Source: Candidatus Zipacnadia bacterium
GTDB lineage: Bacteria > Armatimonadota > Zipacnadia > JALGUG01
DNA length: 41,420 nucleotides
Direction: 5' to 3'
Assembly (NCBI GenBank): GCA_029820995.1
Contig: JALGUG010000026.1
Span: forward strand, 1-41,420
Made by a program: the position numbers and the translations under genes. The notes under the pieces were generated by a model. It had not been told where the DNA came from. It saw only the letters and a list, made by a program, of their open reading frames with translations, and did no database searches. Each line of letters begins with the position of its first letter. Within the stretch, counting starts at the first letter, position 1. This document shows, piece by piece, positions 15,558 through 25,051 of this stretch.

Positions 15558-17456
15558 CTATGAGCTCGAGGCAAGCGAGGGATACAGTCCCAAATCGGTA
15601 TGGGGCAAGAACATGCTGGCCACGAACTCGTCCATGAATTCGGGCACGTTCCCCAATTCCACGTACGTCATCCGCTCGGCAATCAACTGCGTTCGCCGCC
15701 GAGCCTCCGCACAGCACAGCATGAGCCGAGCGCCGACCAGCGAAGTGTTGCCCACGTAGTGAATCTGCTCTCGCGGCAGATCGGGCAGCATCCCGATCAC
15801 AATCGCCTGACTGATGTCTAGGTGGTTGCCGAACGCGCCCGCCAGATAGACGTGACGCAAGGCACCGGTGTCCAGCCCCACTTGCTTCAAGGCTACCGTG
15901 ATCCCCGCATGAATCGCCGCCTTCGAGCGAATCAAATTGTCCAAGTCCCCTTGCCGCAACACCAGGTCCTCCCCGCTCGCCGATTCCGAGCCCCAGACAA
16001 GCACAAACTCGCTCTCGCCTCTCCTTTCCCGCATCCGCGGGGAAGCAAACTCCTGATCGAAACGCCCCGCCCGATCGGTAATACCCGCTTGCACGAACAC
16101 GCCGAGCGCCTCCAGCAGCCCGGTGCCGCAGATGCCTACCGCCTTACCGTCCCCCAGAATGCTGAACTCAAAGGCATCCTGTTCTCGGTCGTAGGATAGC
16201 CCCTCAATTGCTCCGGGAATAGCCGGCATGGCGCTGTCTATCCCAACCCCCTCAAACGCGGGGCCGGCTGAGCAGGAGGCGCACGCCAGCCAATCGCGAT
16301 TGCCCACCACAATCTCGCCGTTCGTGCCTACGTCCACCAACATGCATAGCTCGTCCGTATCGGTCATCCCTGTGGCCAGCACGCCCGCAGCGATGTCGCC
16401 GCCGACGAAGCCGCTGATGGCCGGCGCCAGTAGCACCGGAGCCGACGGCAACACCTCCAACCCCACCCGCTCCGCAGTCATCACCGGGAACATCTTCGCC
16501 GGCGGTATGTGCGGTGCTCGGCGAATCCACCGCGACTGAATGCCCAGCATCAGGCTGGTCATCGTCGTGTTCCCCGCACACGACACCGCTACAATATCCT
16601 CCGCCGCCACCCCGTGCCTGTCGCACAGCTTGGCGATTATCCCGTTCAGCGAGGACAGGACCGCGCTCCGCAGATCCTCCAACCCGCTGCTTTCTTCCTC
16701 ACTCCAGATGATCCGGCTGATAACGTCGGCTCCGTACCGGGCCTGCGGATTGCGCTGCACCGCCCGACCCAGCGAAACGCCGGCAGACAAATCGAGCAGC
16801 TCCGCCACGATGGTCGTCGTTCCCACATCCACTGCCAGACCATAGACGGTCTGTGCGCCGCTGGCCCGTACATCAATCAGACGTGGACCGCATTCCGTGT
16901 CGGCGACAATGGTCGTGACCTCGAAGTTCGCCTCACGCAGGCGCGCCGGCAGGTCCTGCAGCACCGATAGCCCCACTTTCAGCGGCCCCGTCGCCACTGA
17001 ATGGTACGATAGCGCCCGTGTCAGCCGCTCCAGGTCGCTGGAGTTGTCCGTCGTAGAGGGAGGCGACAGGCGCAAGTCGGCAAGATGCACCAGGGGCGAG
17101 AGGCCATGCCGAGCCAGGAAATCGGCTACCGTTGGCGCGACCGGCACCGCGGCCGAGAGCTCAACCTCTTGTGGCACCGCCCCCATCGGCACCTCCACCA
17201 CCAGGTCTCCGGCGACCAGTGCCTGACAGGCCAAAACCCGCTGTCGGCCCCTTTCCACCTGCGGGTCCCAGCGCGCGGGGTCCTTGGGCTTAACCTCCCC
17301 CTCGCACAGAACTTCGCAGCGACCACACGTGCCCTGACCGCCACATTGGGCCAGCAACTGGATACCCGCTCGAGCAGCAACCTCTAGCAGGGTCTCACCC
17401 TCCTCCGCCTCCACAGTCCAGCCAATTGGACGGAAAACTACCTTGTACTTGGCCAT
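15558..17456 (-). CDS. acsV: Reductive activator of the corrinoid protein (ferredoxin-ASKHA ATPase)
   Basis: The 632-residue product has an N-terminal [2Fe-2S] ferredoxin domain (C38, C44, C47 in QCGGQGTCGRC, plus C77), a linker, and an ASKHA-type ATPase region (GLAVDVGTTTIVAELLDL; LVDVGTNGEIVVGN). This is the RACo/AcsV architecture that uses ATP to reduce inactive Co(II) corrinoid back to Co(I). The ATG at 17456 begins the family-typical MAKYKVVF; no clear ribosome binding site is seen, and a GTG at 17501 in frame is an alternative. The gene sits between acsC and acsD, its two substrates. Confidence 0.93.
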   Translation of the reverse strand: MAKYKVVFRPIGWTVEAEEGETLLEVAARAGIQLLAQCGGQGTCGRCEVLCEGEVKPKDPARWDPQVERGRQRVLACQALVAGDLVVEVPMGAVPQEVELSAAVPVAPTVADFLARHGLSPLVHLADLRLSPPSTTDNSSDLERLTRALSYHSVATGPLKVGLSVLQDLPARLREANFEVTTIVADTECGPRLIDVRASGAQTVYGLAVDVGTTTIVAELLDLSAGVSLGRAVQRNPQARYGADVISRIIWSEEESSGLEDLRSAVLSSLNGIIAKLCDRHGVAAEDIVAVSCAGNTTMTSLMLGIQSRWIRRAPHIPPAKMFPVMTAERVGLEVLPSAPVLLAPAISGFVGGDIAAGVLATGMTDTDELCMLVDVGTNGEIVVGNRDWLACASCSAGPAFEGVGIDSAMPAIPGAIEGLSYDREQDAFEFSILGDGKAVGICGTGLLEALGVFVQAGITDRAGRFDQEFASPRMRERRGESEFVLVWGSESASGEDLVLRQGDLDNLIRSKAAIHAGITVALKQVGLDTGALRHVYLAGAFGNHLDISQAIVIGMLPDLPREQIHYVGNTSLVGARLMLCCAEARRRTQLIAERMTYVELGNVPEFMDEFVASMFLPHTDLGLYPSLASSS

Positions 17457-17506
17457 GCACAACACCAGCGCTTTGTCGCTGTCCCGATAGCTCCGCTGCA
17501 CCAGAA

Positions 17507-17586
17507 GCTATTTCAGAGCCCGCCCAGGAACACCTTTAGGCGCGATTGTCCTTGGTCGTTGAGATTATGAAACCGCCTCTAGAGGT
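17507..17586. repeat. REP-like intergenic repeat, copy B
   Basis: This 80-bp element pairs with copy A at 11362-11440. The best conserved part is GCGCGATTG followed by TGGTCGTTGAG and TTATGAAACC. The left arm of the outer inverted repeat has decayed (TTTCAGAGCC instead of TTTCATAACC). It lies between acsC and acsV; its left end overlaps nothing coding if acsV starts at 17456. Confidence 0.75.
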
Positions 17587-17597
17587 TGGCGCCACAA

Positions 17598-18935
17598 CTA
17601 GCCGGAGTGATAACCTTGCTCGCGCAGATAGGCCGGAATGCCCGACGATTCTCGCGGCCCCACCAGTACTTCCCAGCCCGAGGCCTCCTCCAACTTGCCC
17701 TTGAGCACCGCGACGCCGCCCGGGATAATCACCTTCTTGTGCGACACCTTCTCGCCGATGCCCGACTTCTCCAGCGTCTGCGCAATGCTCTCGGGCGTGA
17801 ACGTCTCGGCCGCCCAGGCCGTCAAGACCGAGGTCCCCTCCGTGTCCACAGTCACGATCCACGCCGGAACTTTCCCCGAAGAAACGTCGCCCTCCACAAT
17901 GTAGTAGGTCAACGAGAAGTTGGTCGTGGTCAGCACCGGAGACTCGGCGTTCGGCTCGCCCACTTCGTGGATCCCGGCCTCGACCTGCAACGGCTTCTGG
18001 GGATCGGTGTAGATGTTCAGCCGCTCCGTGATCAGGGTCAGCAGACTCGGCCGATCCATGAAGTCCACGACCACAATCCCCGCATACTTAGCGATGTAGC
18101 TGCACGCCTGCAGCACTCGCAGCTCCTGATCCTCGGACGCCGGAAAGCAGATCGTCGGATAGCCGAAGGCCCGGAACTTCTTCAATGCCGCCCGCCGAAT
18201 GATCGTCTGATGTCGCAAGACCTCTCCGCTCGCGCGCGCTCCGCTGTCCAGCACGAGATCCTCCACACCCTCCTCCGCGGCCTTCTCGCTCAGTTCCGCC
18301 AACTGCTCCAGCCCCGCCGCCTTGATCGCCAGGGGACAAGAGTGCTGCTTGGCCAGCGCCACCATCGCCTCCAAGTTCTCCGCCGTCGCCGCGTAGATCA
18401 GCGGCGGCTTGTCCCCAGACTTCTGCAAAGCCTCGCCCATCACTGCCGGATCCTCGGACATCAGCACCAAGGGCAGCGCGCTCACTTCCGCCGCCGCTTC
18501 GGTCGCGCCAACCAGGCTACCGTCTCCCATATCGCGCAGGGCCACCAGGTCCAGCCCGAACATCATCCCCACGCGATCAAACTCCAGTTCGTTCAGCTCC
18601 TCAATCCGCTGCTTCAACTCGTCCGATGCCGTGTTGCTGGCAAACTCCACTGCAATCCCGCACGGCCGGTAGAACTTCTCCTCATGCCGAAACAGCGAAG
18701 TCTCCCCGCCAATCTCGCAAGCTCGCTCGCCCGCACCAATCTTGACCGTCCGCATCGGCGGCGCCGACTGTCCCTCCAACGCGGCACGCATCTCGTCTGT
18801 CACGCGGGGGCATTCGTCCAGTGACGCCTGCTTCTGCGCCAACTTCATCGCGAACGCCAGACACGTCGGCACCCCGCACTCCCCGCAGTTCTCATTCGGC
18901 AAATGCTTAAAGATCTCTATCGCAGTCAGCTCCAC
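17598..18935 (-). CDS. acsC: CODH/ACS corrinoid iron-sulfur protein large subunit (gamma)
   Basis: The 445-residue product is AcsC/CdhE. The N-terminal [4Fe-4S] ligands C17, C20, C25 and C42 (NCGECGVPTC...DEC) are present, followed by a TIM barrel and the C-terminal cobamide-binding domain (GGVAVLKGKLEEASGWEVLV). It carries the methyl group from AcsE to AcsB. The start is GTG 18935 with GGAGG about 8 nt upstream, 12 nt after acsB, so the two are cotranscribed. Confidence 0.96.
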   Translation of the reverse strand: MELTAIEIFKHLPNENCGECGVPTCLAFAMKLAQKQASLDECPRVTDEMRAALEGQSAPPMRTVKIGAGERACEIGGETSLFRHEEKFYRPCGIAVEFASNTASDELKQRIEELNELEFDRVGMMFGLDLVALRDMGDGSLVGATEAAAEVSALPLVLMSEDPAVMGEALQKSGDKPPLIYAATAENLEAMVALAKQHSCPLAIKAAGLEQLAELSEKAAEEGVEDLVLDSGARASGEVLRHQTIIRRAALKKFRAFGYPTICFPASEDQELRVLQACSYIAKYAGIVVVDFMDRPSLLTLITERLNIYTDPQKPLQVEAGIHEVGEPNAESPVLTTTNFSLTYYIVEGDVSSGKVPAWIVTVDTEGTSVLTAWAAETFTPESIAQTLEKSGIGEKVSHKKVIIPGGVAVLKGKLEEASGWEVLVGPRESSGIPAYLREQGYHSG

Positions 18936-18947
18936 GGCCAGACCTCC

Positions 18948-21143
18948 TCACATTAGCGGGTCCATCGTCAGGGCCGGATGCTCTTTCTTCGTCAGAAATT
19001 CCACCAGCTCCGCCAGGTCCGTCGCCACCGTCTCATCCGCGATCTTGTCCAGCAGGTCGGGCATCCCCAGCTCCTCGCAGCGCGGCTGCAGGCGCTCCCG
19101 CATGTCCTCCTTCAATTCCTTGGGCATCCACACCAGACGCGGCAATCCGCCCTCGGCGGAGATGAACTTCTTGCTCGCCATGTACAATCGCCCGACCCCC
19201 AGGAAACCCGGCGTCTGATGCCCGCCCCCCACGCTACCGGCCAACGTGCTGAACTTCATCCCGATCGGCGTCATCCCCGTGTACTCCCGGTTCACGATCA
19301 TCACGCCGTTGGTACCGGGCACCACCGCCAGAATGCACTCAAAACAACCGCACGACGTCATCGGGTAGTTCATGAGCGAATAAGCGCAGAACCGCTCGAT
19401 GGTCCGATTCGACTTGACATACACGAACTCGTTGATGTTCTTCCACTCCCCCGCCACCGGATCCAGGCACTCGCCCTTCTCCACCGGCTGGTTCGGCCCG
19501 GTCGGATTGATCTCGTACGAGGCCTTGCCGTCAAGCCAGTTGTAGGCCCCGCAGAGGCCCAGACGCTCGGGGCTGATGATGCACACGTGGTTGGGCGCGT
19601 ACGACTGGCACAGCGTGCACGAGTAGAAAATGTCCACGCTCTCGTCGGTCATGCTGCCCATGCGCTCGTCGCGCGCCGCATACGCCTTCCGGGCCTCCGG
19701 CAACAGCGCATCAATCTTGTCTTGCTCCGTTATGATCGTGACCTGCACCTTGTCCACAATCGCCGGGAAATCGTTCTTCAGTCCGGCGTGCAACAAGGTG
19801 CCAAAATGCTTCAGCCGAAAGCCCGCGGCGTACGCCTCCTTGCTGATCCGGATCCAGGCCATGTCTCGCTGGCCCATATGAAAGATCCCGTGGGCGTGGT
19901 TCAGGAACGTGTGCGTTTGCCGCTCCAAAATCGACTCGAAGTCCTCCTGCATCTTGCGCCCGGCCACCTCAATGTGGATCCCCAACGGCATCGCACCGCC
20001 CTGTTCCACGGTATCACAGTCCGGCCCGATCAACTCCACCTTGCCGTCCTCCACCTCATCCATGTCCCGCATCTGCAGGTACTCGAAGCACGACGAGTAC
20101 TTGCTGCCAAACTGAAGCTGCATCTCCTCCTTGCGCACCGTCTCGCCCTCGAACGCCGCCGCAACCGGCACGGGCACGTCAATCTCCGTGACCGTCACCT
20201 TCACCCCGCGAACGTCAATGCACCGCGCCACGATGGCGTCATGATCCAGCTCGCGCACCAGCTCCTCGTACGTGCAGACGCCCGTTGGCCTGATCTCGGG
20301 AATCTCCGTATCGCAGATCACCGGGAACCCCATGTCGATCGCTCCGGCGCCCATGGCATACTTGTGGTCGTCAATCGTGCCCAAGCCCAGACCGAAAGCA
20401 AAGATCCGATCCTGCGTGTACTTCAGGCACGACTTCCAGTCGCCCTTCTTGTGTCCACCGAACGTCAGCGCCCCCCGCATCGCCCAGTTCAAACAGTAGA
20501 TCCCCGACTCGGTGTCCGGCCCCAGCGGCACCACGTAGATGTCCCACCCCGCCTTGGGGTCCTCCGGGATCACGCCCGCCTCCAGCAACTGATCCCGCAT
20601 CGTCACACCGTTGTGATTGCCGATCAGGAAGCTCAGAATGTTCCGCTTCTGCAGTTCGCGGATGATCTTCACCGCCGTCTCCGTATCGGGCGCCGCGCCA
20701 ATGACCGCGGCGAAGCCCGGCATCCGCCCATCCACGAGTTGGATCCCCAGCGTACGCAGAATCGTGTCCGAGATGAACCCGTGCCACCCGTCACGAGGCT
20801 CCTCGCCGTTCAGGTACCGCATGCCCATCAGTATCTCTTGGGCCAACATCGTGGCGATGCCCGCGTCCAGCGTCTTGCTCAGATACGGCACCCACACGTG
20901 GTCCCCGGGCTCCTCGCTTAACAGCTCTCGTTTCACCCACTCCAGCTCCTCCTGCACATCGGCCAGCGTCTTGATCTCCAGGCCAAGCAGCGCATACGCC
21001 ATGGGGTAAAAGAACGCCGTCTCGGGAAACTCCACTCGCGCGTCCTTCCCGTGCTCTGCAATGGACTTCGTCAGCGCCTCCTCGGCCCAGTTCACGACCT
21101 TGTGCGAGCCTCGGATCGCAGCCGCCGCGACTTCCTTGGACAT
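18948..21143 (-). CDS. acsB: CO-methylating acetyl-CoA synthase catalytic subunit
   Basis: The 731-residue product is AcsB, which condenses CO, a corrinoid-bound methyl group and CoA to acetyl-CoA. All A-cluster ligands are present and offset by three from the Moorella enzyme: C509, C512, C521 and C531 for the [4Fe-4S] cluster, and C598-G-C600 for the distal nickel. The bacterial N-terminal CODH-contact domain is present, unlike in the short archaeal CdhC. The ATG at 21143 has AAGGAGGA upstream. The acsA role must be filled by the cooS gene 4 kb upstream. Confidence 0.98.
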   Translation of the reverse strand: MSKEVAAAAIRGSHKVVNWAEEALTKSIAEHGKDARVEFPETAFFYPMAYALLGLEIKTLADVQEELEWVKRELLSEEPGDHVWVPYLSKTLDAGIATMLAQEILMGMRYLNGEEPRDGWHGFISDTILRTLGIQLVDGRMPGFAAVIGAAPDTETAVKIIRELQKRNILSFLIGNHNGVTMRDQLLEAGVIPEDPKAGWDIYVVPLGPDTESGIYCLNWAMRGALTFGGHKKGDWKSCLKYTQDRIFAFGLGLGTIDDHKYAMGAGAIDMGFPVICDTEIPEIRPTGVCTYEELVRELDHDAIVARCIDVRGVKVTVTEIDVPVPVAAAFEGETVRKEEMQLQFGSKYSSCFEYLQMRDMDEVEDGKVELIGPDCDTVEQGGAMPLGIHIEVAGRKMQEDFESILERQTHTFLNHAHGIFHMGQRDMAWIRISKEAYAAGFRLKHFGTLLHAGLKNDFPAIVDKVQVTIITEQDKIDALLPEARKAYAARDERMGSMTDESVDIFYSCTLCQSYAPNHVCIISPERLGLCGAYNWLDGKASYEINPTGPNQPVEKGECLDPVAGEWKNINEFVYVKSNRTIERFCAYSLMNYPMTSCGCFECILAVVPGTNGVMIVNREYTGMTPIGMKFSTLAGSVGGGHQTPGFLGVGRLYMASKKFISAEGGLPRLVWMPKELKEDMRERLQPRCEELGMPDLLDKIADETVATDLAELVEFLTKKEHPALTMDPLM

Positions 21144-21229
21144 TGTGCACCGTCCTCCTTAACCGCTCTGAGCCACGGAAGGACTATCGCTTCCCTCCCG
21201 TAGGCCGTCTAGGCTCACCAAATTCACCT

Positions 21230-22003
21230 TCAGCCGGCCACCCCTCGCCGCCTCACCTTGCTCTGTGCCTTCACCGAGACGGCTTGCCGGCACTCGTGGC
21301 ATACCCGCAGATACTCCGGCTCCCAGCCCAACTTCTCGACTACTCGGTCCAGAGCCGGCTTGGGCGCGAACCGCCGCCCACAGACCTTGCACTTCTCCAG
21401 CTCGACCTCGATCCCCCACGGCTCGATGACATGCGCCAGGTCCCCGCGGCGCTCCAGCGCCGCGCCCGTGGGGCACACGTACACGCATGCGCCGCAGCCT
21501 AGGCAGACGTCGGGCGGCTCATCAAACGGGGTCGTCACCTTCCGCTCTGCCCCGCGATGCGCGAAGCTGATGCCTGCTACACCCACCGTCTCCCGGCAGA
21601 CCCGCTCGCACAACCCGCAGAGAATGCACTTCTCACCTTCATCCTTGCTCGGTAGCCGCCCCTCGGGAACCCCGTACTCGGCCGCCAGGCGCCGCACTTC
21701 CTCCGACCCCGGCGCCTCCGCGACCAGCAACTCCAACACCAGGCGGCGCAACCGACGAATGCGCTCCGTGTTCGTCTCGACCGTGATCTCCTCGCGAATC
21801 GGGTACGTGCACGAGGTGACGACCCGCGTGCGACCCCGCTGGTCGGTCACCTCCACCAGACACAGCCGACATGAGGCATAGGCCTCCACCGCCGGATGGT
21901 AGCACAGGGCCGGAATGTCAATCCCCCTCTCCCGCGCTGCCTCCAGCAGGTTCGTCCCCTTCTCGGCCTGTGCCCGCTGCCCGTCAATGGTGAACTCAAT
22001 CAT
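21230..22003 (-). CDS. HoxU/NuoG-N-like iron-sulfur subunit with C-terminal zinc-ribbon-like motif
   Basis: The 257-residue product has a [2Fe-2S] domain (ALCYHPAVEAYASCRLCLVE, then VVTSCTYP), then two [4Fe-4S] motifs (CILCGLCERVC and CLGCGACVYVCPTG), and a C-terminal CKVC...CHEC pair. This is the iron-sulfur relay of NuoG, HoxU and [FeFe]-hydrogenase or formate dehydrogenase alpha subunits, but it stops before any H-cluster or molybdopterin domain. The ATG at 22003 follows GAGGACGGG; the upstream in-frame stretch overlaps nuoF and is not coding. Between nuoF and acsB it probably links NuoE/NuoF to CooS/CooF-type partners. Confidence 0.88.
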   Translation of the reverse strand: MIEFTIDGQRAQAEKGTNLLEAARERGIDIPALCYHPAVEAYASCRLCLVEVTDQRGRTRVVTSCTYPIREEITVETNTERIRRLRRLVLELLVAEAPGSEEVRRLAAEYGVPEGRLPSKDEGEKCILCGLCERVCRETVGVAGISFAHRGAERKVTTPFDEPPDVCLGCGACVYVCPTGAALERRGDLAHVIEPWGIEVELEKCKVCGRRFAPKPALDRVVEKLGWEPEYLRVCHECRQAVSVKAQSKVRRRGVAG

Positions 22004-22034
22004 GTCCCGTCCTCGGATCCTCCGACCGCCGCTG

Positions 22035-23888
22035 CTAGTCGGCGACCACCACGGCCTCAAAACGGCATGCCTCGCGGCACGCGCCGCACCGGATGCACTT
22101 GTCCTGATCAATGGCGTGCGGCTGCTTCCGCTCGCCCTGGATCGCCTCCGTCGGACAGACCCGGAAGCATGCGTGGCAGCCCGTGCAGGCGTCCGTATCA
22201 ATCACAAAAGTCGTCAACTCCCGACACACGCCTGCCGGGCAACGCTTGTCCCGAATGTGCGCCTCATATTCCTCCCGGAAGTACTTCAGCGTGCTCATTA
22301 CCGGGTTCGCCGCCGTCCCACCCAACGCACACAGCGACGCCTCCGTAACCACCTCCGCCAGGTCCTCCAGGAGCTCCAGGTCGGATGCCTCGCCGCGCCC
22401 CTGTGTGATGTCCGTCAGAACCCGCAGCATGTGCTGCAACCCTTCGCGGCACGGCACGCACTTGCCGCACGATTCATCCACCAAGAACTCGGTGAAGTAC
22501 CGAGCCACCTCCACCATGCAGGTCCGGTCGTCCATCACGACGACGCCCCCGGACCCCATCATCGAGCCCGCTTCCGTTAGGCTGTCATAATCAACCGGCA
22601 GATCAAGCAGCTCTTCCGGAATGCAGCCCCCGGAGGGCCCGCCGGTTTGCACGGCCTTGAACGGGCGATCACCGAGAATACCGCCGCACACGTCATACAC
22701 CAGTTCTCTCAGCGTGATGCCCATCGGCACCTCGACCAGCCCCGTGTTCTTGACCTTGCCCACCACCGAAAACACTTTCGTTCCCTTGCTGTTCTCCGTG
22801 CCGATCCCCGCGAACCAGTCCGCACCCCTCTCAATGATCAAGGGCACGTTGGCCCAGGTCTCCACGTTGTTCAAGTCCGTCGGTTTGTCCCACAGTCCCG
22901 ACTCCACGGTGTGTACATACTTGCTGCGCGGCTCCCCGGCTCGACCTTCCACCGAGGCCATCAGCGCCGTCGATTCGCCGCAGACAAAGGCTCCGCCGCC
23001 ACGCACAATCTCAATATCGAAGCTAAATCCTGAGCCTAGAATATCCTCCCCCAGCAGACCTACCTCCCGCGCCTGCGCAATGCCTTTCTCCAGTCGCCGC
23101 ACTGCCAACGGATACTCGGCCCGCACGTAGATGTAGCCCTGCCTCGAGCCGATCGCGTACGCCCCAATCGCCATCCCCTCGAGCACGCTGTGTGGATTGC
23201 CCTCCAGAATGCTGCGGTCCATGAACGCTCCCGGGTCACCCTCGTCTGCATTGCAGATCACATAGTGCGGGTCCCCCGGCGCCTCTCGGCACGATTGCCA
23301 CTTCCGCCCCGTTGGAAATCCGCCACCTCCTCGGCCTCGAAGACCGGAGTCGATCACCGTCTGAATGACTTCCTCGGAGGTCATCTCGAACAGCGCCTTC
23401 GCCAGCGCCTGGTAGCCGCCTAGGACCACGTAGTCGCCGATGCTTTCAGGATCAATGTGTCCGTTCCTACCTAGCACCAGTCTCTTCTGCTTGCGGTAAA
23501 ACGGCACATCCTCCTGGCGCACCACCCTCTCGCCCGTAGCTGAGTCCTTGCTCAGCAAGTCCTCCAACAGCCGCCCATGCACGATAGTCTCTTCCACAAT
23601 CCGAGCTGCGTCCTCCGGCTTCACCCGCTGGTAGAACGTCCCCTCCGGATGAATCAAAACCAGTGGTCCCCGTTCGCAGAGCCCGTGGCAGCCTGTCTTC
23701 GTGAAGCGCAGCTCCGTGTCGAGCCCCCGGTTACCCAGCTCCTCCGCGAAGGCCTCCACGACGGCCTGGGCTCCGCTCGCCATACAGGCCGTGCCGCAGC
23801 ACACTGCGATCCCGCGCGCCTCCGTGGGACTGCCCTCTGCCAGCAACTCCTGCTGCCACCTCTGCAAATCAGCGGCAGTCTTGATCAT
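22035..23888 (-). CDS. NuoF-like NAD(P)H dehydrogenase (diaphorase) subunit
   Basis: The roughly 617-residue product has an N-terminal thioredoxin-like [2Fe-2S] domain, the FMN/NAD(H)-binding Rossmann-like core ([30 protein letters not shown]), a [4Fe-4S] motif [12 protein letters not shown] with a later SLCALG, and two C-terminal ferredoxin motifs ([23 protein letters not shown]). This five-part architecture is that of HydB/HndC/NuoF subunits of electron-bifurcating hydrogenases and related complexes. It oxidises or reduces NAD(P)(H). ATG 23888 is chosen; TTG 23912 or GTG 23894 (10 nt after GGGGAG) are possible. Confidence 0.92.
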   Translation of the reverse strand: MIKTAADLQRWQQELLAEGSPTEARGIAVCCGTACMASGAQAVVEAFAEELGNRGLDTELRFTKTGCHGLCERGPLVLIHPEGTFYQRVKPEDAARIVEETIVHGRLLEDLLSKDSATGERVVRQEDVPFYRKQKRLVLGRNGHIDPESIGDYVVLGGYQALAKALFEMTSEEVIQTVIDSGLRGRGGGGFPTGRKWQSCREAPGDPHYVICNADEGDPGAFMDRSILEGNPHSVLEGMAIGAYAIGSRQGYIYVRAEYPLAVRRLEKGIAQAREVGLLGEDILGSGFSFDIEIVRGGGAFVCGESTALMASVEGRAGEPRSKYVHTVESGLWDKPTDLNNVETWANVPLIIERGADWFAGIGTENSKGTKVFSVVGKVKNTGLVEVPMGITLRELVYDVCGGILGDRPFKAVQTGGPSGGCIPEELLDLPVDYDSLTEAGSMMGSGGVVVMDDRTCMVEVARYFTEFLVDESCGKCVPCREGLQHMLRVLTDITQGRGEASDLELLEDLAEVVTEASLCALGGTAANPVMSTLKYFREEYEAHIRDKRCPAGVCRELTTFVIDTDACTGCHACFRVCPTEAIQGERKQPHAIDQDKCIRCGACREACRFEAVVVAD

Positions 23889-23957
23889 CGGCACCGACCA
23901 TTCACTCCCCAATTCGACGCCGCGCTACCTATCCGAGCTCTGACCCGCAACGCCGCT

Positions 23958-24446
23958 CTACCGGAAATCCTCCAGCAACGCGTCCAGCCGCGCCGCCCGC
24001 ACCAGCCCAAACACCTGATCATCAACCCGCACGGCCGGCGCCAGACTGCAGCAACCCATGCAATGCACCGCTTCCAGCGTGAACCGTTCATCCGACGTCG
24101 TCCCGCCGCACGGGATCTGCAACACCTGCTCCAGCCGTTCCAGCAGCATCGGCGCGCCGCGAACGTGACAGGCCGTCCCCGTGCAGACGCTAATCAGATG
24201 CCGACCGCGCGGCTCGAGACGAAACGCACTGTAGAACGTTGCGACGCGGTACACCTGGCTCAACGGCAGCTCCAGCCGCCTCGCCACCTGGCGCAACGCC
24301 TGCTCCGGCAGATACCGCCACTCCTCCTGAACGTCCTGAAGCACCGCAATCAGCTTGGAACGCTCCATCGCGTGGTGCTCCAGAATCCCGTCAACCTTGC
24401 CCAGATCAATCTCCTGCTGCTCCGTCTGCACAGGGCCGGTCGTCAT
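23958..24446 (-). CDS. NuoE-like [2Fe-2S] subunit
   Basis: The 162-residue product is a NuoE/HydC/HndA-type thioredoxin-like ferredoxin. It has the N-terminal helical bundle (VLQDVQEEWRYLPEQALRQV, then SQVYRVATFYSAF) and four ligands in CTGTAC and CMGCC. It passes electrons between NuoF and other iron-sulfur proteins. The ATG at 24446 follows GGGAGG. It lies 35 nt after the CooF-like gene and 69 nt before nuoF. Confidence 0.94.
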   Translation of the reverse strand: MTTGPVQTEQQEIDLGKVDGILEHHAMERSKLIAVLQDVQEEWRYLPEQALRQVARRLELPLSQVYRVATFYSAFRLEPRGRHLISVCTGTACHVRGAPMLLERLEQVLQIPCGGTTSDERFTLEAVHCMGCCSLAPAVRVDDQVFGLVRAARLDALLEDFR

Positions 24447-24481
24447 GCCTGACCTCCCGTGATCCTCCGAACCTCAACGCC

Positions 24482-25015
24482 TCAGGACTCCTTCGCCGCA
24501 GCCGAGAGCTGGGCTCCCTGCGCCAGCTCCGCTGCGGCCCGCTCCCGCATCTCGCGCGCAATGTCGGCCACCTGCCTGAGCGACAGCGCCCCGGTCGGAC
24601 ACGCCTCCACACACGCCGGCTCACGCCCCGCTTCGACCCGGTCCACACACAAGTCGCACTTCACGATGGCCTTCCCATCTGGGCTCAGGCTGATCACACC
24701 GAACGGACACACCAGAATGCACGACTTGCACCCGATGCACACCGCGCTGTCCATTACTACCGGGCCCTCCGCCTCCGGCTTCTGCAGCGCTCCCGTCGGG
24801 CATACGCTCACACACGGCGCGTCTTCGCAATGGCGGCACTGTAGCGGTACCGCCATCTCGCCCGCCCCCACCACACTGACGCGCGGCGTTAGGCCCTCCT
24901 CCTCTTGAAGCGCCACCACTAGGTCACCAGACTTCGTATGCGCGGCCGCACAGGCCAACTCACAGGACCGACAGGCCACACACCTTGATATGTCTGCCCA
25001 AATGATCCCGCGCAT
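24482..25015 (-). CDS. CooF/HydN-like polyferredoxin
   Basis: The 177-residue product has four [4Fe-4S] motifs: CVACRSCELAC near the start, CRHCEDAPCVSVCPTGA, CIGCKSCILVCPFG and CDLCVDRVEAGREPACVEAC. This is the CooF/HydN/DmsB-like fold. Directly downstream of cooS (36 nt) it is the natural electron acceptor of the CO dehydrogenase. The ATG at 25015 follows GGAGAG. Confidence 0.9.
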   Translation of the reverse strand: MRGIIWADISRCVACRSCELACAAAHTKSGDLVVALQEEEGLTPRVSVVGAGEMAVPLQCRHCEDAPCVSVCPTGALQKPEAEGPVVMDSAVCIGCKSCILVCPFGVISLSPDGKAIVKCDLCVDRVEAGREPACVEACPTGALSLRQVADIAREMRERAAAELAQGAQLSAAAKES

Positions 25016-25051
25016 CTCTTCTCTCCTTTGCCCTGCTTCGGAACGCTGCGG

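Noticed and set aside
19000..20921. Long plus-strand frame opposite acsB
   Set aside because: It mirrors acsB codons on the opposite strand; acsB carries all A-cluster ligands, so the antisense frame is a shadow.
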